NCBI GenBank assembly: GCA_022605955.1
Contig: JAKCOZ010000020.1
Span: 9,041,001-9,105,000, forward strand
DNA from: Rallus limicola
Taxonomy: Eukaryota > Chordata > Aves > Gruiformes > Rallidae
DNA: 64,000 bases
Reading direction: 5' to 3'
The notes beneath the pieces were generated by a model. That model was not told the origin of the DNA. It did not search any database and worked only from the letters and a program-made list of their open reading frames with translations. The position numbers were made by a program, and so were the translations under genes. Positions 26,401 to 37,478 of this stretch are shown one piece after another; position 1 is the first letter of the stretch, and each line of letters begins with the position of its first letter.

Positions 26401-29400
26401 ACAAACCAAACTTCCCTTTTTGTTGGAATGTTTCTAATTAAATAAGTCTTGCTTTTACTGCAAAGTGCTGTTTCTGGGAATACTGCATGATGTGAAGGTG
26501 ATTTCTGGTATGTTAATCTTAATTGGTACTGTGACTAGGACTTGGATGTTAATTAGTATTATTTTAATGGTGTATTTATAAAGCACTGGTTGCTTACTTG
26601 ATTATAAGTATGCCAACCCTGTTTTGAGGGGGGAAGAATTGGTCTTGTAGTTCTCTTGTGCTGCTCAAGGTCTGCTGCCAAACATATCCCAGTAACTATA
26701 GGCCAGTCAGCCTCACTTCTGTCCCTGGAAAGGTGATGGAACAGCTTGTTTTGGACGCCATCTCCAAACAACTGGAAGAGAAGAAGGTCATGAGGAGTAG
26801 TCAGCATGGATTCACCAAGGGGAGATCGTGCTCGACCAATCTCATAGCCTTCTATGATGTCGTTACCAACTGGGTGGATGGAGGGAGAGCAGTGGATGTC
26901 ATCTACCTCGACTTTAGCAAAGCTTTCGATACTGTCTCCCATAACATCCTGATAGAGAAGCTGAGAAAACAAGGGATAGATGAGTGGACAGTGAGGTGGG
27001 TTGAGAACTGGCTGTCGGACCGGGCTCAGAGGGTCGTGATCAGTGGAGTGGAATCTGAATGGAGGCCTGTGACTAGTGGTGTTCCCCAGGGCTCGGTGTT
27101 GGGTCCAGTCCTGTTTAATATCTTCATCAACGACCTTGATGAGGGAATAACATCCACCCTCAGCAAGTACGCTGATGACACAAAGCTGGGAGGAGTGGCT
27201 GACACGCAGGAACACTGCACTGCCATCCAGAGAGACCTGGACAGGCTGGAGAGCTGGGCTGGGAGAAACCAAATGAAATTCAACAAGAGCAAGTGTAAAG
27301 TCTTGCACCTGGGGAGGAACAACCGACTGTATCAGTACAGGCTGGGGGATGACCTGTTGGAAAAGAGCTCTGAGGAGAAGGACCTGGGGGTCCTGGTTGA
27401 TGACAGGTTGGCTATGAGCAAGCAGTGTGCCCTGGTGGCCAAGAAAGCCAATGGGATCCTGGGGTGCATCAGGAAGAGTGTGTCCAGCAGGTCGAAGGAG
27501 GTGATCCTCCCCCTCTACTCTGCGTTGGTCAGGCCCCACCTGGAGTACTGTGTCCAGTTCTGGGCCCCCTGGTATAAAAAAGACAGGGACCTTCTGGAGA
27601 GAGTCCAGAGAAGGGCGACAAAGTTGATTAGGGGCCTGGAACATCTACCCTACGAGGAAAGGCTGAGTGAGCTGGGGCTGTTCAGCCTGGAAAAAAGAAG
27701 ACTTAGGGGGGACCTAATTAATGTCTATAAATATCTTAGACATGGGTTGCAGGGGGAATTGGACAGCCCCTTTTCAGTGGTCTGTGGGGACAGGACTAGG
27801 GGCAATGGCTTTAAGCTAGAGCATAGGAAGTTCCGCACCAACATGCGGAAGAACTTTTTCACAGTGAGGGTAACGGAGCAGTGGAATAGGCTGCCCAGGG
27901 AGGTGGTGGAGTCTCCTTCTCTGGAGATATTCAAGTCTCGTCTGGACGCCTATCTATGTAGTATGAGATAGGGAGCCTGCTTTGGCAGGGGGGTTGGACC
28001 CGATGATCTCTTGAGGTCCCTTCCAACCCCTAAGATTCTGTGATTCTGTGATTCTGTGATCTAGTATCCTCTAAACACTTATATCCAGCCAAGTTTTAAT
28101 CACAGGCATGCAAACAGGAGTGAAATGCTAATTTGGGACTAAGGTGCTATCTTAACTTGGTAACAAAGTATAATCTTAATCCTGTCTCATCCTGTGCCTT
28201 GGGTAGGTGACTTAAACTGTCTGGTGTGTTTTCACCTAGCTACCTGAAAGATGCACCAAAGCCTTCCCCAGGATATCTGAGTGCTGTGGCTCTAAACTGT
28301 TCCAAGAGGAACAGGTTAGAAAGGTGAAAAATGCATTTACTGTATGAAACGTGCAGTGCCAGGTTTGCCAGAGTCTCCTCTCTGCGCTCCCCAAACATAG
28401 TGCTGAGCCAAGCTGTCTGCTTGGTCTTTTACTGGAGGTGGCTCCCTTGGGATGGGGCTGGCAGGGATATGGAATACTTTAGTGGCAGTCTCTGAATAAC
28501 TTTGTTTGCTTGTTTATGTAGTTGGTTTGTTGATTATCTCTTTTTTTAATAATTTTTCCTGCCAAGGGAAATTTGACTTGAAATTACCCAGACAGTAAGT
28601 TTGGTCTGAATAAGTAGTGACTCTGGTAAAAATGTCTCCCAGTTACTCCTTGAAAGGAAAAAACCTGACATTGGTGAAGACCTTTTATATCTGTTGGACA
28701 GCTTCATTAGCAATTTGAGTGAGGTGCTTAAATCAATGTCCCTGATGTATGCAATGGATTGTTTTTAAGGCCGAGAGCAGGCTGAATTGACTGGACAGAG
28801 GCTGGCAAGTTTGGGATTAAAATTTGATCAGATTATCCACTCCTCCATGACTAGAGCAACTGAAACAACTGAAATTATAAGCAAACATCTCCCAGGTAAG
28901 TGGCTTCCCTTACTTTGTCATTTTCTTCTGATCCTTGAAAGTGCTTCCAGTAGAATTCTAAGTTTGTCCTCAGGGTTATGTTATTTAGCCAACTTCCAGG
29001 CCTTCTAAATATGTCTGTAGAGAAACCAGCAACCCTTATTCTGCTTGTTTCCAGTTAATGTTTAAAAACACTAGAGCTACCTGCCCCTCTGAGTGACCAG
29101 CTGCTGTACAGGCTGCCCTGTCAGAGAGCTCTACAAAGCCTGTCACAAGTCATCAGGATTGGCTCAGTCCTTGGTCTTGGGGAGCAACAGCGCAGGAGAG
29201 AAGGGATCAAGGGGTCCTCAACTCCAGTTCTTGTAATGATGCCAGGCTAGTTAACAGGCCCTTGTGTGCTGCCCTGCCCTGTCTGCAGGGGAAGATGTGG
29301 CACACTCGCAGAGGTGGGCTGATACTTTTTTTAATGTGGTAGGTGGCTGTTTTGTTTACACAGGGGTTCAGGTGGCTCTGTTAAGGTATTCTGCAGGGAG

Positions 29401-32297
29401 GGTGGTGTTTTAGTTTCTGTGGGTTCTTTTCCTGCTGTTCAGACATACCAGGATCTGAAGATATTTGCCTGTAAGTAGTTCGTTCTGGTGTCTTAGCAGA
29501 TAACCAGGTATGACAAGCTGAAAGTCAGTTCTTTTAACCATTTGCTTTGTTTCCTTAAATGTGCAGCTTCAAAAAACCCCACCCAACCACAACAAAACAA
29601 ACTGCTTCTAACACCCTCCCAACTCCAAAACAAACATCCCCCCAACTAAAGTATCTTTTCTTCCACTGAATATATCAGTATAAATATTAAATGCCAGAAG
29701 TGTCATATTAACATTAATTTGCCTTAATTAGCAGTAGGCATTAGCTGATGTCCTTGCAAATGCACTTTTTCAAAGTGCAACAGCCAGGAAGACTCAGCTT
29801 GCTGTGCCAGGCTGGTCTGGCTGTTCTCAGTTGGAATAAACTTCATCTGGTGATGAAACTGTTGTGCTGGGAGAGATCCACACACCTTCACGGGAAGCGT
29901 GTAGACTATTCTAGTCTTTAGGATGGAGGGGAAAACTTCCTTGAAGAACGGAAATGAAAAATGTACTGAGTGTAGGGTTGCAGGGCTGCTTGCCATGGCA
30001 TGTGAAGTAACAACTCTCTTCTGAATGTGTATTCAATATTTCAGGAGTTAAAAAAATCAGTACTGATCTGCTGAGAGAGGGAGCACCTATAGAACCGGAC
30101 CCACCAGTCTCTCACTGGAAACCAGAAGCTGTGGTAACTTTTTGCTTAAAGTTGTTTTTTTTAGGTATATGTTTTGTCTGTTAATGTATTTGATACTGAC
30201 TGCAGTGATAACTAGCAGTGTCTGAGCTGATGCTTTTCATCACAGACCTCAGATGATTGCATATTCTCCTGCTCCCCAGTAAGTGTAACAGGCAAGTTGA
30301 AGTAACTTAGCAGTCCGTCAGTATTAGTAAAGAAGAACTCTTCAGAAGACGTGTCCCGTCTGCAGGTGTGGACAGTGGCACATGCTGCTCTGTGTTTAAT
30401 TCCAAACTCTGTGCCATTAGCAGTATTATGAAGATGGAGCTCGAATTGAGGCTGCTTTTCGAAACTTCATTCATAGAGCTGATGTAAAGCAAGAAGAAGA
30501 CAGCTACGAGATCTTTGTCTGCCACGCCAACGTGATCCGCTACATTGTGTGCAGGTAGGTGCTGGATTGCAGGGTCTTTGCCTCTGTTCTACTCTGGTAG
30601 TGTTGGTGCATGGTACTGCTGGGCTGGGAGATGTTTGGCTGATGGGAAGTGGTTGGAGATCAGTGCCTGCATTGTGAACAGCTGCTTCTGTAGCTTCACT
30701 ACAGGATTAATTTGCAGCTGGCAGACGCAAATTTGAAAGAAGTTTGGGGAATTTTTTACTACTGGCAGTTTTTGTTTGAGTGTGTTAGTGTGTTTCTGCA
30801 GTAACATTCAGTGTTGGACTAGTGAGGAGCTTGAATCTTTCTGCTAACAGCAAAGTTCTTTGTGAAAGAGAAAACAGTTCTGGATCTTTGCCTGTGTCTG
30901 TACCCAGTCAGCTGAGTCTGTTTTATTCCTCTTCCCTATCAACAAAGCGCTGTCTGTAAGATAATTTGTCTTGAGCAGGACAGATGTGATTAAACTTTAA
31001 TCTGATCAATACCTACAACAATTTTGGTTGGCTTTATTTAGCTGAGCTAGTTAAATGCTAGCCGGTCTGCTCTGTGGGCTGCTTTAGAGCTCTTCAAAAT
31101 TGCTATACTTAGAATTATCGACCAGGGAAGTAAAATAACTCTTCCCTGTGCTAAAAAAGATCACCTTGCTGCTACCTAGGCCTTTTCTGAAATACATGTA
31201 TACATTTTCTTTTTGCTGTTTCTTACCTCCTCTTTTTAACTTCTCTTCTGTGCTTTCCATTCCAGGCTATCTGATATCATGATCCATATAGTCTTCCCTT
31301 TGAGTCTAGCTTGACTGTAGCTCTTATTTAATTTCTTAGCCTTTCTAAAAGAATGTCATAATAGCCAAAAACCAAGTTAACCATCAGAATCTGAGACAAA
31401 AGATATTTGAGATGGCTTAGTATGGCTGTTTACTACAATTGATTTGACTCCTAAGGCTGTTCCATTATGGATTTTAGAACAGCTGAGACTAGCTGTGATG
31501 CCGCACAAGGTACTCTTTCTTGCTGCATCTGGGGAACAATATAGCTGAGGGAAAGTGGTTGTGGTGAATTTCTTCCATAGGCACATACAGGCAAGTAGAA
31601 TGAATCCTACCTCACCACCTCCTGTCTGCTACAGTTACACACCTACTCACATTGGTAAAGCTAAAATAATGGGTAGAATTGTGCTGTCTGCAGAGGAAGC
31701 CGTTGGGGTGGTGAGCCATCTTCTCTCCTGTCCTGAACTGTGTGGGGTTTTGTGGTGCTGCGGTTGGCTCAGTGACCAACTTGAACCTGTGCTGTCTCTT
31801 GACCTGTTTGGTAGGAGGTTGCTCAGAGCACTCCCAGCTAACCTGACTATGTTGGACCTTCTACCTTCGATCAGTTTGAATTAATCGTGTCTGCATTAAT
31901 CATACCCATCTGCTGGACTTGCTTATGCAAGAGCATCACTGGCGCTGGTCCAGTTATCAACGCTATGATTTTGTTACCAGTTGTACAGGGAAACTATTTG
32001 ATCGGAGGTTGACTGGGAGTATTTGTGTACAAGCTGCCGTGACCAGCTGTGGTCCTACTTTGCCTGCCCCTCATCTGGACCAGAAGGTGATGCCGTGAGC
32101 AGCTTGTTAACATGATGAATGGCTGTTTTTCTTTTTTGTCTTCCAGAGCATTGCAGTTCCCCCCAGAAGGCTGGCTGCGAATGTCTCTTAACAACGGCAG
32201 CATAACTCACTTGGTGATACGTCCGAATGGCAGAGTGGCGCTTCGAACGCTGGGTGACACGGGCTTCATGCCGCCGGATAAAATCACACGCACCTGA
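22548..32297 (+). CDS. PGAM5: Serine/threonine-protein phosphatase PGAM5, mitochondrial (whole gene span)
   Basis: Coding exons are 22548–22813, 25789–25967, 28770–28895, 30045–30133, 30421–30554 and 32147–32297; they join in phase to 314 codons plus TGA. Human PGAM5 is 289 residues; the difference lies in the Ala/Pro-rich linker. Residues 6–28 are the uncleaved signal-anchor helix (AACGLAGGS…FSAV) that PARL cuts in the human protein. W83–D88 (WDSNWD) is the multimerisation motif. The phosphoglycerate-mutase-fold phosphatase domain follows, with RHS (H130) and CHAN (H255) catalytic histidines, equivalent to human H105 and H230. The enzyme dephosphorylates Ser/Thr/His targets at mitochondria, acts in mitophagy and cell death, and binds KEAP1. 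The start codon has G at −3 and matches the human N-terminus. The gene is convergent with ANKLE2. Confidence 0.97.
24930..25047 (+). repeat. CR1 LINE 3'-end remnant in PGAM5 intron 1
   Basis: Contains 'ctaggatctcttcaggtccc' and 'ttccaacccctggg' followed by degenerate ATTCTG(T)G units, the usual order at the CR1 3' terminus. The rest of the roughly 3 kb intron shows no exon. Confidence 0.7.
25789..25967 (+). CDS. PGAM5: PGAM5 coding exon 2
   Basis: Acceptor GTGTTTAG, donor TTG|GTAGGT. Encodes residues 89–148 plus one base: the KEAP1-binding-type motif (N102-E-E-T-G-E107), then [10 protein letters not shown] with the phosphohistidine H130, then TLTPLG. Confidence 0.96.
26650..28060 (+). mobile_element. 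CR1 LINE, 5'-truncated, with open reverse-transcriptase frame
   Basis: This lies in PGAM5 intron 2, in the same orientation as the gene. A single frame open to TAG at 27969–27971 encodes about 437 residues. The N-terminal part has [18 protein letters not shown] and [13 protein letters not shown]. The catalytic YADD is encoded at 27168–27179 and the C-terminal thumb/tail region ends in SRLDAYLC. The upstream endonuclease domain and ORF1 are missing, as in most CR1 copies. A roughly 65-base 3' UTR with 'ggtcccttccaacccc' ends in three ATTCTGTG octamers (28035–28058). The unbroken frame points to a recent insertion. The left boundary is approximate. The copy cannot move by itself as seen here, but part of the enzyme frame is intact. 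Confidence 0.93.
28770..28895 (+). CDS. PGAM5: PGAM5 coding exon 3
   Basis: Acceptor TTTTTAAG, donor CAG|GTAAGT, entered and left in phase 1. It encodes [15 protein letters not shown] through [11 protein letters not shown] to the HLP region. R and T of SSMTRA belong to the active-site wall in this family. Confidence 0.96.
30045..30133 (+). CDS. PGAM5: PGAM5 coding exon 4
   Basis: Acceptor ATATTTCAG, donor GTG|GTAACT. Encodes [20 protein letters not shown] and KPEAV, almost identical to human PGAM5. Ends in phase 0. Confidence 0.96.
30421..30554 (+). CDS. PGAM5: PGAM5 coding exon 5
   Basis: Acceptor GCCATTAG, donor CAG|GTAGGT. Encodes [12 protein letters not shown] through the catalytic CHANVIRY segment (H255). 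If the intron is not removed, the frame reads one Arg and stops at once (TAG at 30556–30558). Confidence 0.96.
32147..32297 (+). CDS. PGAM5: PGAM5 coding exon 6 (last)
   Basis: Acceptor GTCTTCCAG. Encodes [20 protein letters not shown] through the conserved tail [11 protein letters not shown] and TGA. The sequence is nearly identical to human PGAM5-L, so this is the long-isoform end. Confidence 0.97.
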
Positions 32298-32473
32298 GTG
32301 AGCAAGACTGACAGCTGTCCAGGAGCTGCCTCCAGTCTCTTTGCACTAGTACATTCAGCTACAGTACCACTAGGTTTTTATCTGTTATGTTGGGGTGTGA
32401 TGCTGTTTTCAAAATGTCCTTTAGCCCCTTGCCTCTTTCATACAACTCATATCTGCCTCTCAGTCCAGACAAG

Positions 32474-32479
32474 AATAAA
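32474..32479 (+). terminator. PGAM5: PGAM5 proximal poly(A) signal (candidate)
   Basis: AATAAA about 180 bases after the stop codon, with only a weak downstream T-rich element. It may give an alternative short 3' UTR. Confidence 0.4.
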
Positions 32480-33849
32480 TCTTTGTAAGCCCGAAGCTGC
32501 CTGGTCCTCTGGTATTCCCCAGAACTCCAAGCTGAGCTGCGGAATACAAAGCAATTGAATGTCTGTGTGCTCAGCAGTGGCCAGAGCACTGACTCTCTTC
32601 CACCCCCTCTGAGTTTCTATAACCAAAGCTTGCGCCTGCGGATGTTTTTCTTGTGCAGGAAAGCAGTTGGTGTGGGAACTGGAAGAAACAGCATGTATCA
32701 CTCTGCAGCTAAAACTGAAGATGAGCCAGCCTGTTTCAGCTCCAGCAGAAGAAGTGACAAACGGTGTTTTGCTGCTCGAAGGACAAAGGGATGGTTTTTG
32801 TGTAAGCTGTTCAGGATGTTTATGTTGTCGTTGTTCCCCTCTGCCCCCAAATGAAGCTCATGTAAACTGTGCCTGGAGATTTTAAGCATAAAGCAGAGAG
32901 GGTAAAAAAGAGTTCGCCTCAGAGCTGTGGTGCTGGAATTAACTGCTGCTACCAAGTGTTCCTCCATCCTCAGGAAGTACTTCAAGATATTCTGAACAAT
33001 GCTTTTCAGTCGCTTAAAGCCTTTAACTAAAATGTGGCCTGTAGATGGTAAGAGGGTTGAGTTTGTAGCAGTAAGATAGAAGGAAAGCACCAATCTTCTA
33101 AAAGTGTTTCTAGTTTAGAGTGTGTTCTCCCCTGGCATTTGTCGTACTATGCTTTCAGAGTAGAGCAGTGACACTACTGAGTTCAAGGCAGAGGTTCTGC
33201 AGCACTGGAACCAGCTGCACGCTTAAAACTACTGATGCCAGAATGGTGATGCAGTACCTGTGGGGTGGCTTTTCGAGGCCGAGTGTGCAGTACAGCCATC
33301 AGGCAGAATGCAAAGTGCTGGCTCTGTACAGCTCTGACACTGCCAGGCTTGTGCTAGGGAAAACGCAGATGGCTCAGAACTAGCTTTCGTTTTTGAGGGG
33401 AGGGCTTGGAGGTGCTTCCTCTTCAGGCTGTTTGCTGTGTAGGAAGAAGGAACAGCTTGCAATATCTATAAGGTTGCAGAGTTTCACTCTGTGTAGTGTG
33501 CCTTGGTGACAGAGCAGGTACTGCAGGACAACAACCACCTGTAACTTGTCTGACTGGTTCCCTTATCATTGAGACTGTTGACAAGCCCCTACCCTCGCTT
33601 GGTCAGACCTGTACCCCACAGGCAATCCTGGCACACAACCTTGCCAGACAAGGGTGCGAAGGGCTTTGTTTGGGTCAGGACTGCTAGGACAGCAGGATGA
33701 GTTCAAATGAACTGGGGCTGGTGGGCAATGAAACATGATCATTGTGTAGTGCAAGTTGTGGGGGCAAGAGGAAACCATTGCGACGTATCGCTCATTGATG
33801 CAATGAGACTAATTTATCAGTTTTTGTCTACACCTTTTTAAAACTTTTG

Positions 33850-33855
33850 AATAAA
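33850..33855 (+). terminator. PGAM5: PGAM5 distal poly(A) signal
   Basis: Canonical AATAAA followed within 30 bases by a T/GT-rich element (ctgtctttgttgtctc), as expected for the main cleavage site. Confidence 0.75.
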
Positions 33856-34489
33856 ATAACTGGTCTGTCTTTGTTGTCTCTTCAGTGGAATAGTGGTGTG
33901 ACTGTCTCCTGTAGAAGGGGTGGCTGAAGTGCTGTCTGTTCAGTGATATGCATTTCTGCCTGCTGAACAGGCTCTATAGCCCTGCCCTTTTAACTCCAGC
34001 TACCTGAAATCAGATAGGAGCCAGCCCAGCACTGCAGCACAAAGGGGACTCCAGGTGTCTTGTCCCAGCCCACTGGGAGTTCAAGGGTTGTGTCATTACC
34101 ACCACATGGAACAGCAGCACTGGAGCTGGTAAGATGAAAATTCTGTGGGTTTTTGTGTACCCTCCCATCGAACCCTTTGTGATGGGCAGCCAGGGGACAT
34201 GTGCACAGAATAACATTGTCAATAGTGGGGGACTTCAGTCACTTACGCATGTACTTAGTTTTAAGTTTCATACTTCCCCTGTAACTTCAGTTTTACAAAA
34301 TTTGGACTTCCTGTCTCTTAAAACAGTTGAAGACTCAAACTCTTCAGTGGCGCTGGAGACAGGGCATGTGCACACACAAGATGCATGAGTTGGGGTAAGG
34401 CCTGGACAAACCAGTTCTGTGCTGCCATGGACGCAGCTACTTGTCCCCGTGCCCCATAAACTGAACCATGTCACACTTTTAGATACTCA

Positions 34490-34495
34490 TTTATT
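34490..34495 (-). terminator. ANKLE2: ANKLE2 poly(A) signal
   Basis: TTTATT on plus is AATAAA on the minus strand. The sequence beyond it on that strand (aaaagtgtgacatgg) supplies the GT-rich downstream element. About 640 bases separate it from the PGAM5 signal, so the two genes converge without overlap if these sites are used. Confidence 0.6.
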
Positions 34496-36640
34496 TTTTA
34501 ATAGAAAGCAGGGTAACTTATCTGTAACATGACAGCTAATTAAAAAAACCACAACTAATCTTTTGCACCTTTAGAAGTGAATTTTTGGCTAAGAAAACAC
34601 AATTCAAGCACTACCCATCTGATTTAAAGTGTCTCCACAGGCTCAGTGTGGAAGAACTTTCTTCACAATCATGAATGAGCAAGAGCTACATAAATTGCCT
34701 TATTTTTTCTTTTTTTTTTTTAAATATCTGAAGTTAAATATAGTGTTAGAAAAATGACTTCTTAAGAACCAGTACAACTGGACTAATGCACATCATAGAA
34801 CAGTTAAAAAAAATACCCCAACTCTCTTAACCAAACTGAGGAAGTGAAAGGCAAGGGTTTGGGGAGGAGGGGGGCTGTGTGTGGAGGGGTGTATGTGTGT
34901 GGGGTGTCTACTTGAATTATACCAGTAATATACATTTAAATATTAAAAAAAGAAAGCAAAGCATGACAGAAGTAAAAGGGAAGAACCAGAGCATTAGTGT
35001 CAGTTTCCTGCCTCTGTAACAAACTCTTAGCAAAAGGGCATCACTATGTGACAGCTTATGGAGGACTGGGCTGCAGAAGAGCTGCTGTGTGCCCAGCAAC
35101 TTACCCCACAGATTTGACTTTCACAGGGCATCAGGCAATTACTCACCTGGGGAATTACTCCAGAATGTCAAAGCCATCGTTTACATTAAATTATTTTAAA
35201 AACTCCACAATTTTCAACCCCTTCCCCCCAACAGAAAGCCCCAAACCCTTTAAAGTAAAACTGTAGGAAGGTGGGACCTAACAGAAAAAAGAAGTAGAGA
35301 TGAGGGGGGGGGGGCTGCTGCATCAAATAAAGACTGGAAAAACCTCTGGGAAAAGTCGTTAATGGATGTGGTAACAGAACAGGTTGGTTTGATTAAATGT
35401 TTCTTGAAGACTGACACAGCCCTGCAACCCCCAGCTCGTTGCCTGGCATCACTGAATGACAGTCAGTGTGTAAAGCCACTCTTTCTAATGCCCAGCTCAT
35501 TGCAAACAGGCTTTGACTATAAACAGTGAGCTAAGGAAGGAACAATTTCTGGAATAGGAATGTACTCCCCCAGGGGAGAGCTATCGCACCAAAGAATCAA
35601 ACTTAGAGACACTAAAATACGTTCTGTTCAGGTAGCCCAGAAGACCAACTGTATTTTATGTGCCCATAGTAAGTGGATGCCACTTTTTTTAAAAACTTCT
35701 AAAAGAACAAAAATTTAATTAAAAAATATGTTACAAAAGGCACTATTAAGCTTGCAAAAGCATTAAGTGCAGGTTTTTAGGTTTGTACCAAATAACGACC
35801 CTACCGAAGGGGGTACAGGTTCTGTACCAAACGGTCCCTCTGCGGTGTGCAACGGCTGCCAAACCTTTCTGGGCTGGAGTCTTCAGTCCAGGCTCTGCAG
35901 GCCCTGTGGGTGGGAGATGGCCTGACCATGCCTGCCCACAGCCTAAGTCCCCTCAGCCCTGTTCTCAGCTTACAGCCCACAGAGCCTGGCTCAAGCTAAA
36001 TCCCTCCCTGTTTACTAGCACAGCCTTGGCAGGTTTTACTGTTCTGATCAGCTTTACGGTGTAATGATGAGAGGTGGTTTTTTTTTCTTTTAAGTAGAGT
36101 GCTGTTTCCACTCTGTTCTCTAGCAACATTACACCCATTAAGCCTTGTACAGAAAAAAACACCTTGAGTTTTGAAAAGCACTCTTCAAGCACAGCGTCGT
36201 GCTGTGGAAACAAGTCATTCTTAGAGAAGGCTGAAGAATAAAATTATTGACTGCTGTAACAGAAACTCAGTACCACAGCAAGATAGAGACAGTAAAAATA
36301 TTTTTAGTCCCTGTTCCTCTCTCTCTACAGCTGGGAAATAAGGAGCTGTATCTTGGGTCACTGGCTACCACTAGTAGAGTACAAACTAGACCAACTAATG
36401 TATGTTGCTGGTAAATTTACTGGAGTTATTGCTGATGTGCTTTTGTGTAAGAACTATTAAAATCTGCTAATGTTAAAAGCCTCTGTGGAAACAAACCAGT
36501 TAGGGGTTTTTTTTGTCAATAGTGTCCCTCACTAAAGCACTCAGTAGAGCAGGGTGTTTGTAACAGCCTCAGAACAAGCGCTGACTCGTGGCTTTCTGTG
36601 TAAACATGTGCATATGTATACACAGCTACAGAAGGGAAAG

Positions 36641-36643
<3 letters not shown>

Positions 36644-36677
<34 letters not shown>
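36644..36677. repeat. (GT)17 microsatellite in ANKLE2 3' UTR
   Basis: A perfect dinucleotide run, read as (AC)17 in the ANKLE2 transcript. CA-repeat RNA is a known hnRNP L ligand, so an effect on the mRNA is possible. It is probably polymorphic in length. Confidence 0.9.
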
Positions 36678-36678
<1 letters not shown>

Positions 36679-37240
36679 CAACCACCCAGACCAAACTGCT
36701 GACCCTAAGCACTTACTTTCTGGTTATGTACTCAGTATGGGAGAGCTCTCTGTCACTACCCAGGCTTTGTTTCCGGCTCTTCACTTTGAGTGTTCCCCTG
36801 CAAGTGGAAGAACACTTTACTTCTTGCATCCATTCACCCTCCTAAGGCTTCTGTTTGCTACTGCTGTACTTCCTCCAGGCAATCCAAGCAAAAGAAATGC
36901 AGTTGAGGGCTAACGGGTTTGTTACAGTGATGACAACTGCTGACAGTGCAATACCACCGTTTCTAAGTGAAGATTCAGCTTTACTGGCAACAGTGGTTAA
37001 CTCAGAGCTACTGGACAACCACACTGACTGTCACTAACCTGTTGTGTATCACCAGTAATCTACCTCACATGTGGTGTAAAGACATAGATTCCTTTTTTTT
37101 TTAACATAGAATTGTCCTCAATTGAGGAAAAATAAATAGCCACGTACAAACCTCATGTCACTTTAGTAACATTGTAGGGTTTTTTCCTCCACTCTAACAA
37201 TGAAAATATAACCCAAAGTCCCTGGAAGAGGAATTGTATT

Positions 37241-37478
37241 TTAGTGGGCAGGAGGCTCTGAAAAATAGCGCGGTTTTAACAGAGCGTGGTTGACACAAGC
37301 TGGACTGTAGCGCCCAGGACTCCCAGGGTCTGGTGCAAAGGAGGCAGCAGTGCTGTATTTCACCGGGCTTCCTGTTATGGGGCTGTTTCTTCCTGAATTG
37401 GAATACACTGAAGCATTTGGAAGGCCGGCAGTGATGGTTTGGGACCTGAATCTTGCCTTCAGTGCTGGACTTGGCCAA
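37241..37478 (-). CDS. ANKLE2: ANKLE2 coding exon 13 (last)
   Basis: Acceptor TTTCTTTCAG. Encodes [15 protein letters not shown], a [10 protein letters not shown] block and [10 protein letters not shown], matching the human C-terminal region in order. The last roughly 18 residues (ending SEPPAH, TAA) differ from the human Arg/Leu-rich tail. Confidence 0.93.

Larger units (their letters stand above)
32298..33875 (+). other. PGAM5: PGAM5 3' UTR
   Basis: Runs from the stop codon to the expected cleavage site just behind AATAAA at 33850–33855. A nearer AATAAA at 32474–32479 could give a short form of about 200 bases. No second gene is visible inside. Confidence 0.75.
34475..37240 (-). other. ANKLE2: ANKLE2 3' UTR
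   Basis: This is the stretch between the ANKLE2 stop codon and the first good minus-strand AATAAA that has a GT-rich downstream element. It carries a dinucleotide run that reads (AC)17 in the mRNA, a C-run (G on plus, 35304–35314), and AT-rich segments with several ATTTA-like pieces. No coding frame of note is present. Confidence 0.65.

Noticed and set aside
26559..27644. 361-codon open frame on the minus strand through the CR1
   Set aside because: It lies antisense to the reverse-transcriptase frame, resembles no family I know and is a shadow of the coding strand.
36644..36677. Repeated short units as a possible CRISPR or satellite array
   Set aside because: A plain dinucleotide microsatellite without spacers, in a vertebrate genome.
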